From assembly GCF_963877135.1 (NCBI RefSeq), contig NZ_CAWNSW010000007.1:1-64000 (forward strand): a stretch of DNA of 64,000 nt. Direction: 5' to 3'. Source of the DNA: Stenomitos frigidus_A (GTDB lineage Bacteria; Cyanobacteriota; Cyanobacteriia; Leptolyngbyales; Leptolyngbyaceae). Below, one piece after another: positions 48,102-57,187 of the stretch; position 1 is the stretch's first letter; every line of letters begins with the position of its first letter. A model generated the notes under the pieces. It had not been told where the DNA came from, made no database searches, and saw only the letters and a program-made list of their open reading frames with translations. The translations under genes and the position numbers were made by a program.

Positions 48102-49221
48102 GCGGCAGCGGTCGATCGCTTCGCCACATCACCGCATCAAACAACTTCTGACGAGTCTCCTTCGTAATCCAACGATGGTACGTTTTCTCATGCACCGTCA
48201 CGCTATGCCCCATCTGAGCGGCAGCTTCAGAGTAGGGCAGTCCGCAGGCTAACGTCCGAATCGCCCAGGCATGGCGCAGATCCAGCGCGGTAAACGGGAT
48301 ATAGTCAGCCCGTCCAAACCATTGCGAGGCACGTTGGGTATAGTCAGCGTGTTCAGTCCCTGTTACCGCTGGCAGCACGGGCGATCGCAACCCGAACGCT
48401 TCGACCCATTCGGGGTAACACGACCAGACCATGCGCCGCCCAGTCTTACCTTCCTTCACCGCAATCATCCAGCCGCCAGCCTGTAACTCTTCTGTGTCCA
48501 GGTAAAACACTTCATGCGATCGCAGCCCAAACGTCGCCATCATGCCAAACGCCCAACGCCAGCCCGGATCGGCAATCTGCTGCCAGCACTGAGCAATCAG
48601 CGCATCACTGGGAATGTTGCGCGGATCGGGTGACTTATCAGAACTGTAACCGCCGCGCAGATGCTTAAAATCAGCGTTCAGACCTGCAAACACCGCTAAC
48701 CGACCAAAAGCCAACGCGCAGCGCCGCTGTGTCCGTGAGTTGGGCTTGACCTTGAGAAGCACATCCTTGAGCAGCTCGACGGTTAACGGTGCGTCCTGTG
48801 GCAGCTTCAAGAACGCATTGCAATAGTCCTTCTGCCAGGTGATCGGCTCAACGGTGCCCTGATACTCTCTGCTAAACCGTTGCACCCAGGCGGCGACCGT
48901 TGCCACTGACGAGCGATCGCACTCGATCCAATCAGCCCATACAAACTGTTGCAAATTGAGCTGTGCGCCCATTAACCGCGCCTGCTTCTCCGCGTGCTGC
49001 ACCCCGGCAGGGTTAGCCTTCACGCCCAGCGCTAGCTTCTGTCGATAGGGTTGCGTTCGTGCCGCCCCCGGCTTGGGCGGGAATGTGCCACGCAGCCACA
49101 ACGTACCACCGCGCCGTTCAATACTCACAGGTAGCTTAGAAGCCTTCAAGCGCCCGTTTGATTGAGCGATCCGACCATCAATATCAAGACCGTTCTGAGG
49201 CACTGTAACCAGATCTGTCAT
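48091..49221 (-). CDS. int: Tyrosine integrase
   Basis: Site-specific recombinase that inserts the prophage at tRNA-Phe. The 376-aa protein has an arm/core N-terminal region with a SAM-like bundle (VAAWVQRFSREYQGTVEP) and a catalytic domain: Arg234 in FGLRSHEV, Arg316 in LDLRHAWAIR, His339 in QMGHS, and the Tyr348 nucleophile in TYHRW. It starts 96 bases from attR, with the gene body leading away from the tRNA, the usual arrangement for tRNA-borne elements. The remnant at 16196-16638 is a close relative. Confidence 0.95.
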   Translation of the reverse strand: MTDLVTVPQNGLDIDGRIAQSNGRLKASKLPVSIERRGGTLWLRGTFPPKPGAARTQPYRQKLALGVKANPAGVQHAEKQARLMGAQLNLQQFVWADWIECDRSSVATVAAWVQRFSREYQGTVEPITWQKDYCNAFLKLPQDAPLTVELLKDVLLKVKPNSRTQRRCALAFGRLAVFAGLNADFKHLRGGYSSDKSPDPRNIPSDALIAQCWQQIADPGWRWAFGMMATFGLRSHEVFYLDTEELQAGGWMIAVKEGKTGRRMVWSCYPEWVEAFGLRSPVLPAVTGTEHADYTQRASQWFGRADYIPFTALDLRHAWAIRTLACGLPYSEAAAQMGHSVTVHEKTYHRWITKETRQKLFDAVMWRSDRPLPPTS

Positions 49222-49316
49222 CGTTTTACATGGCTGATTCTGGCATAAATTGACCTAACTAGACACAAGCTGACATAACCAGGATGTACCCCAGAACAGC
49301 TTTAAGACGGTTAAAA

Positions 49317-49394
<78 letters not shown>

Positions 49395-49569
49395 GCAGAT
49401 TTAGCGCTTAATCAACTTAGCAAACGTCTGTAGCTAAATGCAAGTAAATTTGGAAATCAGCCTTAATCGCGATCGCGCCAAGCTTGCTTCTCAAGCGGGA
49501 AGTGGGATTCGTGCGGCAGAATGAGACTATGCAGTGTGTTCTACTGCTCATTCCTTCATTTTCTAACGC

Positions 49570-50337
49570 ATGGACTGGCAGGAAATTTCTGGCAACTGGG
49601 TCTTAGTACCACCGCGACCCACTGCGATCATACATTTTCTCGGTGGTGCCTTTGTTGCGACCGCACCGCACGTGACCTATCGCAGGTTCTTAGAGCAGTT
49701 AGCAGCACAAGGGTACGTGATTGTTGCCACACCGTTTGTGAATACGTTTGACCATACCGCGATCGCAAACACTGTCCTTCGCTCATTCGAGCGCACCCTG
49801 GAGACTCTACATACTACTGTGCTCCGCAAGCGTTACCTGCCAATCTATGGTGTTGGTCACAGCATGGGCTGCAAGCTACATTTGCTGATTGGTAGCCTGT
49901 TTCCTGTCGAACGAGCAGGCAATGTTCTGATTGCGTTCAATAACTTTTCGGCGCGTAATGCCGTACCGTTGGTGGAGCAATTTTCACCTGTTTTCGCAGT
50001 AGAGTTTACCCCGTCCCCACTGGAAACAAATCAGCTTGTCTCCCAAAACTATCAGGTGCGCCGAAATTTGCTGGTGAAGTTTACAAATGACACGATCGAT
50101 CAAACGACGGTGCTTACTGATGTCCTGCAAACCCGCTTTCCAGGCATGGTAGTTGCTCAGACGCTGCCCGGAAACCACCTTACGCCTCTCGGCCCCGATG
50201 TCAAGTGGCAAGCAGGAGAACTATTTACACCGCTGGACGCGATCGGACAATGGGTGCGCCAAGAAGTGTACCGAGAACTTCATCAGCTAGAACGTGCCAT
50301 CTTGCGGTGGCTCGATCCACTCGCATCCTTCAGCTAA
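49570..50337 (+). CDS. DUF1350 family alpha/beta-hydrolase-like protein
   Basis: A 255-aa protein of a family conserved in cyanobacteria and plants. IIHFLGGAFVATAPHVTYRR lies near the N-terminus, the nucleophile-elbow-like YGVGHSMGCKLHLLIGS near residue 95, LIAFNNFSARNAVPLVEQFS, and a late His in LPGNHLTPLGPD. The elbow Ser and late His suggest a hydrolase fold, yet the true reaction is unknown. It follows tRNA-Phe in the opposite direction. Confidence 0.88.
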   Translation: MDWQEISGNWVLVPPRPTAIIHFLGGAFVATAPHVTYRRFLEQLAAQGYVIVATPFVNTFDHTAIANTVLRSFERTLETLHTTVLRKRYLPIYGVGHSMGCKLHLLIGSLFPVERAGNVLIAFNNFSARNAVPLVEQFSPVFAVEFTPSPLETNQLVSQNYQVRRNLLVKFTNDTIDQTTVLTDVLQTRFPGMVVAQTLPGNHLTPLGPDVKWQAGELFTPLDAIGQWVRQEVYRELHQLERAILRWLDPLASFS

Positions 50338-50456
50338 AGCCGCTCCTAGTGCTGGCGTTGCATATTGTCGGTTGTCCTCCATGCATGTGCCCAAAGACTG
50401 TTGTAACGAAACGTCGTAGCATAGTCTGACTCCGGATCGCGATAGGAGCATTGGCG

Positions 50457-50618
50457 ATGGCGTTTTTCAAGCCGCTCTTTCAACTGGGAATGCTGTTTGT
50501 ACTGACGGCTCTTACCTGTTGGGTCTTAGTCAACTTTCTACAGGCAAGCCCGCTCTGTGGCATCGGTTTCTTCTGTGCAAGTATGATGGCCATTCTTTTA
50601 ACCGTCGATGCCCTTTAG
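50457..50618 (+). CDS. Small two-segment membrane protein (53 aa)
   Basis: A short frame with AGGAG ten bases before ATG 50457. It encodes two hydrophobic segments, LGMLFVLTALTCWVLVNFL and GIGFFCASMMAILLTV, linked by a short loop with Pro and Cys. Small two-span proteins are common accessory subunits in thylakoid complexes, but no specific match is recognised. Confidence 0.5.
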   Translation: MAFFKPLFQLGMLFVLTALTCWVLVNFLQASPLCGIGFFCASMMAILLTVDAL

Positions 50619-50715
50619 CGGGAAGCACCAACGATAGAGAAAAGCTGTGATGCAACCTGAGCAATGCTTGAATCTCATGATAAGATTCACGGAGTCTAAA
50701 GCGACAACTCTGGGA

Positions 50716-51069
50716 ATGGCTATGGATACTGAAGCTGACGTTGAGTGGAATGGTTTGATGGACATTGAAGCGGTGCAAAAAACGCTGAACCGTTCCAGAG
50801 CTTCAATCTATCGTTACGCCAATACCGATGCAACGGCCTTAAATCCGCCTTATAATCCATCACTCTTGAATCCTGAATTGCGCCTGCACAAAGATGATGT
50901 GTTGCTTTTCCATCCCAATGAGGTGGCCCGCTTTGCTAAAGATGTGTTGAAGATTAAGCACGTCACTATTGAAGTTCGCGAGGCTCCACCAACGCCAACA
51001 CAGGAGCTTTTACAGGCGATTTTGGCAGAACTACAGAGTATTCATGCACTCCTAAAAGAGCAGTCGTAA
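50716..51069 (+). CDS. Putative helix-turn-helix protein, cyanobacterial
   Basis: A 117-aa protein from ATG 50716 (MAMDTEADVEWNGLMDIEAV; QKTLNRSRASIYRYANTDAT; LLFHPNEVARFAKDVLKIKH), ending in a coiled-coil helix (LQAILAELQSIHALLKEQ). QKTLNRSRASIYRYAN is a MerR/excisionase-type recognition helix. An earlier in-frame ATG (50650) is possible. It is possibly a DNA-binding regulator; the target is unknown. Confidence 0.65.
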   Translation: MAMDTEADVEWNGLMDIEAVQKTLNRSRASIYRYANTDATALNPPYNPSLLNPELRLHKDDVLLFHPNEVARFAKDVLKIKHVTIEVREAPPTPTQELLQAILAELQSIHALLKEQS

Positions 51070-51252
51070 GCTAAGGCTCGTGAATTAAACACCCCAAAAA
51101 CTGCACCTTGAATAATCTCCGATCGTAAACATTGCGTTTCTTTACTAGAACTGGCGGCTCAAGATGGACTCGCTAAGATGATCTGTAGAGTGACTGTCCA
51201 GACGAGCGTCGTTTGGCTTCACTGCAATCAAATTTGGTGCGTAGAAATTTTT

Positions 51253-51423
51253 ATGGAACCAGGTAGTCCGTCTGCCAATCCGTCTGAGCGATCGTCCAAT
51301 TGGACAGCAGACTTTGTAGGCATCGTCATCGCCATACTGACCCTTATTGCGCCGTTAGTCGTGATTGCTCACTATTCAAGCGGCTCGGCTCCTTTGCCTT
51401 CTACTAACCATAGTCTGCCTTGA
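51253..51423 (+). CDS. Small single-pass membrane protein (56 aa)
   Basis: From ATG 51253: a polar N-terminus (MEPGSPSANPSERSSNWTAD), one membrane segment (FVGIVIAILTLIAPLVVIAH) and a Ser/Pro tail. An upstream in-frame ATG (51178) adds residues without clear character. Real-gene status is moderate; no family is recognised. The 230 bases after it hold no visible feature. Confidence 0.5.
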   Translation: MEPGSPSANPSERSSNWTADFVGIVIAILTLIAPLVVIAHYSSGSAPLPSTNHSLP

Positions 51424-51656
51424 TGAAGCAGTTGTTAAGGCCGACGCTGACGCTGCTGCTTGCTGTCTAAGCTCTCTGTGGCGATGCTTTTAGTCGTGTG
51501 TCAATCTCTACAAGAGAGACAATGAGTAATCTTTTTGCGATTGCACTTGCGTGAATGACGCAAGATCTTGGAGAATAGATGGACTGCAAAGGCGTCCTGA
51601 GATCGCTATGATCTGAGTAAAGCGTTTTTACCATTTGGGATTTTCTGGGCGGAACC

Positions 51657-52301
51657 ATGACATCATTCGCAACCACCTCTGCTAAAGCTGAAATGAGTGA
51701 ATTGCGGCGGCTGAGAACCCTGCTGCCGCCGGAACTTCAGAGCTGGGTATCGGTTGAGGGCACAACAGCAGTAAACCCACCACTGGTCACCTGCGAAGAA
51801 ATTGGCAAAGATGAGGTCGAGATTCAAATTGATATGGTGAAGTGGGAGCAACTGGCGACCGATCAGCGCAATCTCCTCTTCTGGCACGAAGTTGCCCGTA
51901 TCCAGAACGATACGATTCCCAAAGATGGCTGGGAAATGGCGGCATTGGCGATCGGCTTAGGTGGGGCAGTCGGTGAACTTTGGGTGCAAGATGGTCTACT
52001 GCTGCTGCTGGCGCTAGGGCTATGCGGGGTATCAGGCTGGCGCTTGTGGCAGAAGAATAACGCTGAGAAAACGCTGCAAGAGGTGATCGATGCAGACGAC
52101 AAGGCGATCGCCCTCGCGGCTCGCTTTGGTTATACACTTCCCAATGCTTACAAAAGTCTCGGTAGTGCTTTAAAGGTGCTGATTGAACAATCTCCGAAGA
52201 AGCGATTGCGGTCAAAGTATGAAGCTCGACTGGATGCGCTAAAGAAAAGTGCCGCGAAAGCAAAGGCGAAAATGAAGGGTACAGAGAGTGAAGCCTATTA
52301 A
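51657..52301 (+). CDS. DUF3318 family protein
   Basis: A 214-aa protein of a family found in nearly all cyanobacteria. N-terminal region: ELRRLRTLLPPELQSWVSVE; LFWHEVARIQNDTIPKDGWE resembles a degenerate metalloprotease His-Glu helix. Two hydrophobic stretches follow (MAALAIGLGGAVGELWV; GLLLLLALGLCGVSGW), then a basic C-terminal helix (LDALKKSAAKAKAKM). It is probably membrane-associated. The function is not known. Confidence 0.85.
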   Translation: MTSFATTSAKAEMSELRRLRTLLPPELQSWVSVEGTTAVNPPLVTCEEIGKDEVEIQIDMVKWEQLATDQRNLLFWHEVARIQNDTIPKDGWEMAALAIGLGGAVGELWVQDGLLLLLALGLCGVSGWRLWQKNNAEKTLQEVIDADDKAIALAARFGYTLPNAYKSLGSALKVLIEQSPKKRLRSKYEARLDALKKSAAKAKAKMKGTESEAY

Positions 52302-52440
52302 GCTGGCTGTTGTGACTGTTAATGGCAGCAGCCGACTAAAAAACGGCGTGTGAGCTTTTTCTTGACCCACACGCTCATCCTTTCATTTCCCTACTTCTGG
52401 TACGTTTTGGCAAGAGCATGAGATTTCTGAAAACGCAAGG

Positions 52441-52501
52441 TTTTCCACAGAAATTGCTGCTTTTGCATGGGTTTTCCACAGACTTTCGCTAGTTTTCCAC
52501 A
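52441..52501 (+). promoter_or_regulatory. Cluster of three DnaA-box-like TTTTCCACA sites
   Basis: TTTTCCACA occurs at 52441-52449, 52472-52480 and 52493-52501, all in the same direction, 31 and 21 bases apart, each followed by G. This is the DnaA-box form reported for cyanobacteria. They lie in the gap between convergent DUF3318 and guaA genes, where promoters are not expected. Confidence 0.65.
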
Positions 52502-52536
52502 GGACGTCGCTTTGCGAACGTTCCTATACGCGATCG

Positions 52537-54150
52537 CTATTCCCACTCGATCGTCCCAGGGGGCTTAGAAGTAATATCGTAAACAACGCGATTGATCCCC
52601 CGCACTTCGTTCACGATTCGATTGGAAATTGTTTCCAGTAAATCGTACGAAACGCGAGACCAATCTGCGGTCATGCCATCTTCGCTGGAAACAAAGCGGA
52701 GCACAATCGGGTAAGCATAGGTGCGTTGGTCGCCCATGACACCGACACTACGGATCGGCAGTAGGACTGCAAACGCTTGCCAAAGTTCGTTGTAAAGCCC
52801 AGCTCGATTAATTTCTTGACGAACGATTAAGTCGGCATCGCGCAAAATGTCCAAGCGGTCGTCAGTGACTTCGCCCAAAATACGGATGGCTAGCCCCGGT
52901 CCTGGAAACGGCTGTCGTAGCACGATTTCTTCAGGCAGACCGATCGAGCGACCCACTTTGCGAACTTCATCCTTAAATAGCTTTCGCAATGGCTCAATGA
53001 GTTTGAACTGTAGATCTTTCGGCAAACCACCGACGTTGTGATGACTTTTGATCTTGACGGCAACCCGTTCACCCGTTTGGGGATCAACGTTGGTGTCAGC
53101 TGATTCGATTACATCGGGATAAAGGGTGCCCTGAGCGAGATAGTCGAATGGTCCTAGTCGCCGTGACTCCTCCTCGAACACTCGAATGAATTCGTGCCCA
53201 ATACGCTTCCGCTTTACTTCAGGATCGGTAACGCCCTGAATCTGTGCCAGAAATCGCTCACGCGCATTAACGTACGCAACTGGAATATGAAACTGCTCGC
53301 TAAATAATTTGACTAGGCGCTCTGGCTCTAGCTTACGCATAAAGCCCTGATCGATAAACATGCAGGTGAGCTGATCCCCGATCGCCCGATACAGCAAAAA
53401 CGCCAGTGTGGACGAATCGACCCCGCCAGAGAGCGCTAAAAGCACCCGCTTATCGCCTACCCTGGCGCGAATTTCGCGAATGGCTTCTTCGACAAACGCA
53501 TCGGTCGTCCACGTTGGCTCACAGTGGCAAATGTGATAAACAAAGTTGCGAATGAGCGCCAATCCACCGATGGAATGCACCACCTCTGGGTGAAACTGCA
53601 CCCCATAGAGCTTGCTATCGTGGTTCGCGATCGCGGCACAGGGAGTATTTGCCGTATGTGCCAGTAGCTCAAACCCATCTGGAAAGTGTGTCACTGAGTC
53701 GCCGTGACTCATCCACATGGTGGTGCCGTCTTCTACGTTCGTCAGCAAATCGGTGGGATCATCGATCAGCAGAGACGCTTTGCCATACTCTGCCAGGTCA
53801 GAACGCTCTACGCCGCCACCTAGTTGCTGCACCATCAGCTGCATACCGTAGCACACACCTAGAATCGGCACACCTAAGTTCCAGATTGCTTGATCGCAAT
53901 GAGGCGCTCCGGTGTCATACACCGAACTGGGTCCCCCTGAAAGAATGATGCCCTTCGGATTAAGCTGCCGCAGCTGCTCTACGGTGGTTCGATACGAAAG
54001 CACTTCAGAGTAAACCTGCGTCTCCCGAATCCGCCGGGCGATAAGCTCAGAGTACTGAGAGCCAAAATCTAGAATGACGATCATCTGACGGTTAAGTCGA
54101 TTTTGATCGATGGATTCGACCTGAAGCTGTTGTTCTGTCTGTAGAGTCAC
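52537..54150 (-). CDS. guaA: GMP synthase (glutamine-hydrolysing)
   Basis: Converts XMP to GMP with ATP and glutamine. 537 aa with a class I glutamine amidotransferase (LDFGSQYSELIARRIRE; LSGGPSSVYD; GVCYGMQLM with the Cys nucleophile; GVQFHPEVVHS with His-Pro-Glu). The ATP-pyrophosphatase domain (VLLALSGGVDSSTLAFLLYR P-loop) and the dimerisation domain (RQPFPGPGLAIRILGEV; KPPGTIEWE end) follow. All are complete. It lies upstream of cbiD, with the two genes in opposite roles but the same direction. Confidence 0.98.
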   Translation of the reverse strand: MTLQTEQQLQVESIDQNRLNRQMIVILDFGSQYSELIARRIRETQVYSEVLSYRTTVEQLRQLNPKGIILSGGPSSVYDTGAPHCDQAIWNLGVPILGVCYGMQLMVQQLGGGVERSDLAEYGKASLLIDDPTDLLTNVEDGTTMWMSHGDSVTHFPDGFELLAHTANTPCAAIANHDSKLYGVQFHPEVVHSIGGLALIRNFVYHICHCEPTWTTDAFVEEAIREIRARVGDKRVLLALSGGVDSSTLAFLLYRAIGDQLTCMFIDQGFMRKLEPERLVKLFSEQFHIPVAYVNARERFLAQIQGVTDPEVKRKRIGHEFIRVFEEESRRLGPFDYLAQGTLYPDVIESADTNVDPQTGERVAVKIKSHHNVGGLPKDLQFKLIEPLRKLFKDEVRKVGRSIGLPEEIVLRQPFPGPGLAIRILGEVTDDRLDILRDADLIVRQEINRAGLYNELWQAFAVLLPIRSVGVMGDQRTYAYPIVLRFVSSEDGMTADWSRVSYDLLETISNRIVNEVRGINRVVYDITSKPPGTIEWE

Positions 54151-54211
54151 CGAGGTATCCTAAGCGTTGCTACTAGGGTGGATATGGGTAGCTGTAATGT
54201 TTGCTCTGACA

Positions 54212-54253
54212 GTAAGTTTCAAAGCGTAAGTTTCAAAGCGTAAGTTTCAAAGC
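54212..54253. repeat. 14-bp tandem repeat, three copies
   Basis: Three perfect tandem copies of GTAAGTTTCAAAGC (54212-54225, 54226-54239, 54240-54253) plus a degenerate fourth. It lies between the cbiD stop and the guaA start, in the guaA leader or promoter region, so copy-number change might affect guaA expression. Confidence 0.85.
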
Positions 54254-54293
54254 GTAAATCTCAAACAGCGATGCGTAAATTTGCGTATTGTAA

Positions 54294-55415
54294 CTAGATT
54301 AACAAAACTTGCTCCAGTAAAACGATACCCGTTTGACTCTTCGTCAAAATTTGTCGCTCGCGATCGAACAAAATAGTGCCCACTTGCACGGTTCGATCGC
54401 TATGCGTTTGGATGTAAGCCTGCGATCGCTCGTCAATTGCTTGCGCGATCTCACCATACACTTGCTCTATCCAATGTTGTCCTGTCGTGACGTCTAACTG
54501 TTTCAAGTACTTTAGACCATCTTCTGCTGTAGCAGAGCTAAAGACGGCTTGCAAATCCCTGGTTGGTAAGCCTGCGATCGCGCAATGAGCTGTAAGCGTC
54601 TCTAGGCGGCCATCCGCCACATGATGATGCGTGTGAAAAATACCGCTTGCCAGTTTTATGAGCTTGCCGTGATAGCCAAACAGTAGCACCGACTTTACCC
54701 CTTGCAGTCCGGCTTCTACCAGCATGGGACCCAACCAGTTTGCTGTTTTGACCAACCGAGATGGCTGCACACCCAACTGCCGCACCAGATCCAGCCCATT
54801 CTCGCCGATGCAAAACACCAGGCAGTCAAAACAGGATGTCTTTTGCCTCAAAGCCTCACGGAATGCTTCGAGTTGCCCCGGCGCGCTCAATGGTTGTGAA
54901 ATGCCTGTGGTGCCTAGCAGTGACAGTCCTTCAACCACCCCAAACGCTTCGTTAGACGTGCGTTTAGCAAGAGCCCGTCCCTCGGGCAAAATCAGCGTCA
55001 CCTGAATCGTCTCATCTGGCTCCAACAACCGTTTCAGGTTCTCGTTCAGTAAGCGCTTCGCATAGGCATAAATCGCCGCTTGCCCATCTGCCTGTCGTCC
55101 CAGCCCTTCGCCCCCATGCAGCACGATCGCCTCTGTTTGGCTTGCATCGCCCCACTCAACCATTGCCCAAAGCGGCGTGTGGCGAGTCAAATCAAGGTTG
55201 TCGCCCGGATCACTGCGGGTCATTGCCAAAGCCGCACCCGGTTTTAATCCCGCAACTTGCTCGATCGGAATAGCCACTGTTTCTGCTGGTTCAAGCAAGT
55301 CCACCTCAACGGTTGCGATCACTTGCGGTTGTCGTAACCAGCGTAGGGCAGCGATCGCGGCGGCACAGGCGAAAACAGGTAGTGTGTAACCAGCACGAGG
55401 GGGAGGAGGGGGCAT
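54294..55415 (-). CDS. cbiD: Cobalt-precorrin-5B C1-methyltransferase CbiD
   Basis: CbiD methylates C1 of cobalt-precorrin-5B in anaerobic-type cobalamin synthesis. The 373-aa protein shows GYTLPVFACAAAIAAL at the start, VARSDPGDN-like MTRSDPGDNLDLTRHTPLW, NEAFGVVEGLSLLGTTGISQ, IGENGLDLVRQLGV, KTANWLGPMLVEA and FGYHGKLIKLASGIFHTHHH. The order cbiD-guaA is usual in cyanobacteria. The usual ATG is in a Pro-rich start MPPPPPRAGYTL, slightly unusual but in frame. Confidence 0.95.
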   Translation of the reverse strand: MPPPPPRAGYTLPVFACAAAIAALRWLRQPQVIATVEVDLLEPAETVAIPIEQVAGLKPGAALAMTRSDPGDNLDLTRHTPLWAMVEWGDASQTEAIVLHGGEGLGRQADGQAAIYAYAKRLLNENLKRLLEPDETIQVTLILPEGRALAKRTSNEAFGVVEGLSLLGTTGISQPLSAPGQLEAFREALRQKTSCFDCLVFCIGENGLDLVRQLGVQPSRLVKTANWLGPMLVEAGLQGVKSVLLFGYHGKLIKLASGIFHTHHHVADGRLETLTAHCAIAGLPTRDLQAVFSSATAEDGLKYLKQLDVTTGQHWIEQVYGEIAQAIDERSQAYIQTHSDRTVQVGTILFDRERQILTKSQTGIVLLEQVLLI

Positions 55416-55590
55416 GAGGGGAGGGAGCAGGGGGCAAGGAGAGTTTTAAGTTTTGAGTTTTGAATTCTTTAGCCTTTCAACCCTTAAGGCGCTGTCAACT
55501 TGCCCTTTGGGAACACTAATAAAAGAGAAAAGCCTGGTGGCATCGGGAATCATTGCTAGGTAATCAGTAGTTAGTTAGCGGCGGTGAGCT
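55416..55590. other. Intergenic region upstream of cbiD
   Basis: It contains G-rich and TTTTGAGTT-type repeats (about 55430-55470), the latter also seen near 1010-1040 and 61560-61640. No gene is supported here. Confidence 0.5.
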
Positions 55591-55761
55591 TTACTTTTTT
55601 TGCTTGTGACTTTCGGCTTTGCGCTCAGCCTGGTGACAGAAATCACTTTCACAGGCGACGACAAACACTGAATCAAGGTGACGTTTGACAGCGGTTTGAC
55701 TGATGAGAGACACAGGCAATCGGTGACCAGCCGCAGCCTTTGAAGCAAAGGGTTCGGTCAT
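55591..55761 (-). CDS. Possible small protein (56 aa)
   Basis: A frame from ATG 55761 to TAA 55591: MTEPFASKAAAGHRLPVSLI, then SQTAVKRHLDSVFVVACESD and FCHQAERKAESHKQKK. The middle has a Cys pair (CESDFCH) and a basic Lys-rich end, with protein-like composition. A weak ribosome site and no known family keep confidence low. Confidence 0.4.
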   Translation of the reverse strand: MTEPFASKAAAGHRLPVSLISQTAVKRHLDSVFVVACESDFCHQAERKAESHKQKK

Positions 55762-55841
55762 TGTATAGCTAGTGGGTAGGTATCTTTCTTTGCTGCTTGT
55801 ACAGACACCTGCGTTGCCACACTTGGCGGTTTGGAAAGGCT

Positions 55842-56285
55842 ATGAAGACCACGATCGATAGGATGGTACCTTCTATGACACTTGCTTATGCTGACGCTCC
55901 AAAACAGCCTCACGCCAAGCTTCAACTGGCACCGGCGGTAAGATCTTCTATTATTGTCCTCCAACCGAGCGAATCACTCAACCAAACCAATAGTCTGGAA
56001 TTTCAGCTAGCGCTAGAAACCGCTTTGGAACAAGCGCTTGAGGGTGTCATTGTTGATTTACTCTGGGTTGACTCGACTGACGACTACGGTATTGCGGCTC
56101 TCGTTGTCGGGATGCAGCGGGCTGCAACGTTGGGCAAGTTCCTGTCTTTTCAGTCGATGCATGCGAACGATCAACTTGCTTTAGAAGCAGCATGGGCACA
56201 ACAGCAGGAAATGAGCGCTGGTGCCTGGACTCACACGTTTAGCAGCGATCTGGAATCATTTTTAGACGTCTTCACACATGGGTAG
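55842..56285 (+). CDS. STAS-like domain protein
   Basis: A 147-aa protein from ATG 55842 (MKTTIDRMVPSMTLAYADAP). The core resembles STAS/anti-anti-sigma folds: IIVLQPSESLNQTNSLEFQL, EGVIVDLLWVDSTDDYGIAA (where STAS proteins carry the phosphorylatable Ser in DxSxxDSxG), LVVGMQRAATLGKFLSFQSM, then a C-terminal helix. It is possibly a partner in a phosphatase/kinase switch; partners are not nearby. A later start (55878) is possible. Confidence 0.65.
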   Translation: MKTTIDRMVPSMTLAYADAPKQPHAKLQLAPAVRSSIIVLQPSESLNQTNSLEFQLALETALEQALEGVIVDLLWVDSTDDYGIAALVVGMQRAATLGKFLSFQSMHANDQLALEAAWAQQQEMSAGAWTHTFSSDLESFLDVFTHG

Positions 56286-56306
56286 TGTAAGACGATCGTC
56301 GATCGC

Positions 56307-56894
56307 TTACTCTAGTAGCCAGCCAAACAGAGTGCCGACGGTTAATTGCAATCCGACTGCAAAAGCTGGAATGGGTAAAATGTCGTCTGGTTCGTCGAAC
56401 AAAGCGACTTGATTCGGTGGTGTATAGACCAGGATGAATTGTTCCTGGGGGTCAATAAGCCAGCCTAGCTGAGTGCCGTGCTTCAGGCAGTGCAGAATGT
56501 TGCGCGTAATTTTGGTTTGGCTTTGCTCAGGGGAGAGAATTTCGTTCGCGTAGCGTTTCTGAAAGAAAATCGTCCAATCGGGAGCAAGCTCGAAAACATT
56601 AGCCACTGTGCCATCGGCATCACGCGGAATGCGTTGCCAAACGAAGACGGTCACATCGGGTACAGTCGATCGCCCGCCAAACGTACAGCGCAGTTCTGGG
56701 AACGCACGCGCCACTTTTTGGGGTCTGACTACAGCATTGATCGCATTCACTGATTCACCTTGAATGCCGCTATATTTACCTTGTGGCATGGGCTTTTGAA
56801 TAATTTGACCATTGACATATTCACTGGCTGGATTGGTTTCTGGCAGCTGCAGAAAAGTCTCTAGCGTCAGGGACTTTGCGGGTGTTTGTACCAT
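56307..56894 (-). CDS. Uma2/DUF820 family endonuclease-like protein
   Basis: A 195-aa member of the PD-(D/E)XK-like Uma2 family, hugely expanded in cyanobacteria. Motifs: LTLETFLQLPETNPASEYVN (the Glu), GQIIQKPMPQGKYSGIQGES, FGGRSTVPDVTVFVWQR (catalytic PDV), WTIFFQKRYANEILSPEQSQ, and HGTQLGWLIDP. Note that IEILSPE is varied. The biological role of this family is uncertain. ATG 56894 (MVQTPAKSLT) matches the family start; the upstream ATG (56939) is less likely. Confidence 0.9.
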   Translation of the reverse strand: MVQTPAKSLTLETFLQLPETNPASEYVNGQIIQKPMPQGKYSGIQGESVNAINAVVRPQKVARAFPELRCTFGGRSTVPDVTVFVWQRIPRDADGTVANVFELAPDWTIFFQKRYANEILSPEQSQTKITRNILHCLKHGTQLGWLIDPQEQFILVYTPPNQVALFDEPDDILPIPAFAVGLQLTVGTLFGWLLE

Positions 56895-57187
56895 CGTGGT
56901 GGCTCCAAGGGGTGGCTCTAATGGCTCGGAGTGCTTCACTGCTATGCTAGTCTTCCAGGCTCAATGACGATCGCATCTGTTAAATAATCCGTTGGAGATC
57001 GATGCGATCGGGGCTGAGAGTTTCTACACTGGAAGCGAGGCTATTGATAGTTCGTATTGGAGTGCCTGACCGCCGACGCGATCGGAGTTGTCATTGCCTA
57101 AAATAGTCATATTCGACTGAGCGATCGGCAGGTAAACGTCTCGACCTGCACTGCTAACCTCGTACACCGCTGAAAGGAAAGAACGTT

